A stretch of 10,164 nt of DNA from a bacterium. GTDB taxonomy: Bacteria > UBA9089 > JASEGY01. The stretch lies in assembly GCA_030019105.1 (NCBI GenBank), contig JASEGY010000101.1, positions 1-10,164 on the forward strand. The letters are read 5' to 3'. Below are positions 8,199 to 10,164 of this stretch, one piece after another (position 1 is the stretch's first letter; every line of letters starts with the position of its first letter). The notes beneath the pieces are model-generated. The model did no database searches. It saw only the letters and a program-made list of their open reading frames with translations, and was not told the DNA's origin. The position numbers and the translations under genes are program-made.

Positions 8199-8205
8199 TC
8201 TCCTT
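8199..8205 (-). promoter_or_regulatory. Ribosome binding site of the secreted repeat protein
   Basis: AAGGAGA on the minus strand, 6 nt before the ATG at 8192. It favours this methionine over Met3 (ATG ending at 8186). No convincing -35/-10 pair is visible upstream: a TTGAAA exists near 8266-8271, but no TATAAT-like hexamer stands at the right distance. Confidence 0.7.
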
Positions 8206-8333
8206 GTTTTGGTTTACGCTCGATTTAGAAATCAGGCGTTTAATTTGGCCCCTTTTTTACTGTTTTCAAGACATTAGCCCCCCTCCTGTCTCTTAGCGTT
8301 GGCAAGATGTTCGATCTATCCCCCCCTTTCTAA

Positions 8334-8370
8334 TTTCGGATTTCGGATTGCGGATTGCGGATTTCGGATT
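8334..8370. repeat. Heptamer array left of the MITE-like element
   Basis: Five CGGATTT/CGGATTG heptamers in tandem. They stand in the opposite sense to the CCGCATT/CCGCAAT units found right of the element (8517-8534 and 8723-8781), so the two sides would pair if the element were removed. The adjoining 8206-8333, the leader of the secreted protein gene, shows no recognisable riboswitch or promoter. Confidence 0.7.
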
Positions 8371-8378
8371 GAAAGTCA

Positions 8379-8507
8379 GGCATGGTTCAAAAAAACCGCT
8401 TTAGGGTAATATAGTTTGTAGTGGCAGAGCTTGCTCTGCTTTACGAAATAGGCAAAGCAAGCTTTGCCACTACCTCTCAAACATGCTACCCGAAGTTGAA
8501 CCATGCC
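8379..8507. mobile_element. MITE-like palindromic element, copy 1
   Basis: A 129-bp element bounded by GGCATGGTTCAA (8379-8390) and its perfect complement TTGAACCATGCC (8496-8507), flanked on both sides by the octamer GAAAGTCA (8371-8378 and 8508-8515), the expected mark of transposition with an 8-bp target duplication. The core (8418-8473) is a cloverleaf: GTAGTGGC/GCCACTAC outer arms around GCAGAGC-TT-GCTCTGC and GGCAAAGC-AA-GCTTTGCC. There is no coding capacity and no transposase in the window, so it would need to be mobilised in trans. The parent family is not identified; 8-bp duplications occur in several IS families. Confidence 0.75.
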
Positions 8508-8584
8508 GAAAGTCACCATCCGCATTCCGCATTCGTAACATCTCAATAATTCATTGCGGATTTCGGATTTCGGATTGAAAGTCA

Positions 8585-8713
8585 GGCATGGTTCAAAAAA
8601 ACCGCTTTAGGGTAATATAGTTTGTAGTGGCAGAGCTTGCTCTGCTTTACGAAATAGGCAAAGCAAGCTTTGCCACTACCTCTCAAACATGCTACCCGAA
8701 GTTGAACCATGCC
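8585..8713. mobile_element. MITE-like palindromic element, copy 2
   Basis: Identical to copy 1, including the flanking GAAAGTCA octamers (8577-8584 and 8714-8721). Because even the target duplication and outer flanks are the same, it arose by duplication of the locus and not by a second insertion. An open frame on the minus strand that translates with NAECGM-type peptides crosses it and is not a gene. Confidence 0.75.
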
Positions 8714-8722
8714 GAAAGTCAC

Positions 8723-8781
8723 CATCCGCATTCCGCATTCCGCAATCTGCATTCCGCATTCCGCATTCCGCAATCCGCAAT
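8723..8781. repeat. Heptamer array abutting the deacetylase stop codon
   Basis: About eight CCGCATT/CCGCAAT heptamers run up to base 8781; the stop codon of the deacetylase is at 8782-8784. Read on the coding strand, ATTGCGG units begin directly after the stop. The same arrangement follows the secreted protein gene at 4573-4603. Confidence 0.75.
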
Positions 8782-9819
8782 CTAAAGTGCTCCTTTAAAT
8801 ATCCGTAAAGCAAATCTGGAGCCGGAAAAATATCCCCAGGGACTCCTTGAAGATAACTCATTTATCGCTATTCGTTTTAACGCAAAGAGATCACACCGGC
8901 TGTTATTTCCCCCTGCTTTGGTAGAACAAGCTGACTGAAAATTATCTTTCACTAATTTCTGGATCTTATACTCCACCTCGCCGGACGGATAGGCAAAATG
9001 GATAACCGGTGACTTTAGCCTGGCTTCAATAGCGGCCTTAGATTCGACAATCTCTTTGGCGGCCGTTTCAATAGGTACCTCTGTTAAAATGATATGCGAC
9101 CTGGTATGGGCTCCAAAAGATATCCCTTTTCTCCTCATTTCAGCCACTTCTCCCCAGGACAACATAATGCGATCAGAGGCAGAGGCCGGCTTCTCTCTCG
9201 CCGCCCGCATATTATCTATAACTTCTTCTTTTACTGATTTTATCATAATCCTTAAAATAGATATCAACTTATTTATTACCTTCTTTCTGTCTTTACCCTG
9301 TTTAGCCTCAATCTCTAACAGGCATTTTTCCACTTCCTCCGGATAAACATCCGGCGGAACGCCACCATTCTCTTTTTCTAAAAGAAAATCTATCTCATCC
9401 CACCACAGCCGACGATTTGTTCCTATAAAATCGGTAGTCAGAAAAATAGCAGCCGGCAGGGAATATTTCTTTAAGACCGGAAAGGCTTGAGTGTAATTAT
9501 CTCTATATCCGTCATCAAAGGTAAGAACTACCGCATCCTCCTTCAGGGGAGTCTCTCCTCTCAGGAAGGGTAAGGCCTCGTCTAAGGAAATAACCTTAAA
9601 ATTTTCTCTAATGAAATTCATTTGCTGCTCAAAAACAGCCGGAGGAACCGCCATCTGCGGTCTGAAATAATCATCTACCACCCGATGGTAAGAAAGGATA
9701 ATGATCCTGGGCTGACGAATCTTTCTGAGCAGATCAAATAGACGGGTATAGTAAAAACCGACTCCAATGAGCCATCTGATTATTTCGCTACAGGAAACTC
9801 TTTTTTTTTCTTGGGCCAT
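8782..9819 (-). CDS. Polysaccharide deacetylase (NodB-like, CE4 family)
   Basis: Predicted metal-dependent deacetylase of N- or O-acetyl groups on a cell-surface or exported polysaccharide (carbohydrate esterase family 4 knowledge). Of the 345 residues, the first 40 are basic and hydrophobic without a clear cleavable signal, perhaps a membrane-associated segment. Conserved motifs follow: LSYHRVV (42-48); TFDDGY (100-105), with Asp102/Asp103 for catalysis and metal binding; GAHTRSH (236-242), with His238 and His242 as metal ligands; and FAYPSGE (275-281). About 75 residues between the first two catalytic regions (140-215) are helical and basic, an insert also common in deacetylases of exopolysaccharide clusters. 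The start has AAGGAAG just upstream (9824-9830). The stop codon abuts a heptamer array directly. No glycosyltransferase is visible beside it, so the substrate is unknown. An A9 run lies in codons 5-8. Confidence 0.92.
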   Translation of the reverse strand: MAQEKKRVSCSEIIRWLIGVGFYYTRLFDLLRKIRQPRIIILSYHRVVDDYFRPQMAVPPAVFEQQMNFIRENFKVISLDEALPFLRGETPLKEDAVVLTFDDGYRDNYTQAFPVLKKYSLPAAIFLTTDFIGTNRRLWWDEIDFLLEKENGGVPPDVYPEEVEKCLLEIEAKQGKDRKKVINKLISILRIMIKSVKEEVIDNMRAAREKPASASDRIMLSWGEVAEMRRKGISFGAHTRSHIILTEVPIETAAKEIVESKAAIEARLKSPVIHFAYPSGEVEYKIQKLVKDNFQSACSTKAGGNNSRCDLFALKRIAINELSSRSPWGYFSGSRFALRIFKGAL

Positions 9820-10051
9820 CTTTCTTCCTTATTCTTTAAGATTATTAGTAGCAAAAACTATGCCAACTTCTCGGCTCGCAGCTTTTTTTTAGCGCAGCAT
9901 AGCAGTAGAGACACGGCGGTATGCCCGCAACTCATTGTTTGTAAATGGGTTGTGCGTTGCGATTTTTTCTATGGACACGGACCACGGACCACGGAATTTG
10001 TCCGCAGTTTGTTGCCGGCCTAAATTTTTTCCTGCGGGAGGAGATGCCTTT

Positions 10052-10088
10052 GTAAAAGAAAATTACGCCGGTGAACAAGATGCCGGCG
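10052..10088 (-). terminator. Possible intrinsic terminator of a gene beyond the right edge
   Basis: On the minus strand CGCCGG and CCGGCG (6 bp, 11-nt loop; 10066-10071 and 10083-10088) are followed by TAATTTTCTTTT. The stem is short and the U-tract interrupted, so this is weak. It would end transcription entering from the right, before the deacetylase. Confidence 0.3.
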
Positions 10089-10140
10089 GTATAAGCCTTC
10101 CTAAATGTCAACGTATCCTCTTCAAATTTAATGGGTATCT

Positions 10141-10164
10141 GTTGTAAGTTGTAAGTTGTAAGTT
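10141..10164. repeat. TTGTAAG heptamer array at the window edge
   Basis: Three and a half tandem TTGTAAG units continue past the end of the window. The same heptamer forms the facing arrays between rph and surE (3382-3465), so this family occurs at least twice within 7 kb. Confidence 0.75.

Larger units (their letters stand above)
8358..8740. repeat. 206-bp tandem duplication (two identical 177-bp copies)
   Basis: 8358-8534 and 8564-8740 are identical by eye, offset 206 bp, and separated by a unique 29-bp spacer (8535-8563). Each copy carries the complete palindromic element and both flanking GAAAGTCA octamers. The breakpoints fall in heptamer tracts, which suggests duplication by misaligned recombination or replication slippage. 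Complete identity indicates a recent event, or an assembly artefact. Confidence 0.9.
9820..10164. other. Gene-free leader upstream of the deacetylase
   Basis: These 345 bp hold no credible gene. Visible: a hairpin at 9926-9954 (stem CAACTCATT with AATGGGTTG, one G-T pair, 7-nt loop); a GTAGAGACACGGC half-palindrome at 9905-9917, lacking its other arm; three CACGGAC heptamers (9976-9995); a GC-rich hairpin at 10066-10088; and TTGTAAG heptamers at 10141-10164 running off the window. A weak promoter-like TTGGCA occurs near 9861-9866 (minus strand), but no good -10 follows. The last heptamer family is the same as in the rph-surE gap. Confidence 0.6.

Noticed and set aside
8582..8861. Open frames on the minus strand with peptides such as MRNAECGMQIAECGMR
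   Set aside because: They are translations of ATTGCGG/CCGCATT heptamer arrays and the MITE copy, a well-known annotation artefact; no ribosome binding site or homology.
9883..9890. T8 run as a plus-strand terminator
   Set aside because: No stable stem precedes it and no plus-strand gene ends there.
9811..10147. Two overlapping plus-strand frames of 70 residues
   Set aside because: They cross the heptamer repeats and hairpins and the deacetylase leader, with atypical composition and no ribosome binding site.

Overview
The window is bacterial. All five protein genes lie on the minus strand and are read from the right edge to the left: a polysaccharide deacetylase (9819-8782), a large secreted repeat protein (8192-4608), ribonuclease PH (4225-3485), the nucleotidase SurE (3315-2563) and an FtsK/SpoIIIE-type DNA translocase (2453-207). 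I see no tRNA, rRNA, CRISPR array, transposase or plus-strand gene. The secreted protein ends in a 'LGQNYPNPLNPETW' FlgD-Ig / type IX sorting-like tail, preceded by helical repeats resembling FIMAH domains. This, with gaps full of 7-9 bp tandem repeats, fits an uncultured free-living Gram-negative candidate phylum (Poribacteria, Desantisbacteria, Omnitrophica or KSB1-like). The assignment is an inference and cannot be fixed from this window.

Layout. 1-206: space downstream of ftsK, holding a cruciform-type palindromic element (8-128). 207-4225: three housekeeping genes (rph, surE, ftsK) with gaps of 169 and 109 bp. They could be co-transcribed, but each gap is filled by an inverted pair of heptamer arrays that would fold into a long hairpin in the transcript. 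4226-4607: a three-layer nested palindrome and a further heptamer array. 4608-8192: the 1194-residue exported protein, built from eight alternating beta-rich units (A-B four times), an Ig-like domain, two helical repeats and the C-terminal tail. 8193-8781: two copies of a 129-bp MITE-like element with 12-bp terminal inverted repeats and an 8-bp target duplication, carried in a 206-bp tandem duplication. 8782-9819: the deacetylase. 9820-10164: a gene-free leader with hairpins and more short tandem repeats.

Function. rph, surE and ftsK serve tRNA 3'-end maturation, nucleotide housekeeping and chromosome segregation. The deacetylase and the secreted protein point to envelope or exopolysaccharide biology, but nothing shows that they work together. 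The most unusual part is the intergenic DNA. All the internal gaps contain short tandem repeats, most of them placed as facing (inverted) arrays, and a small transposon-like element appears to have landed in the loop of one such structure before the locus was duplicated. No complete new enzyme system is visible.
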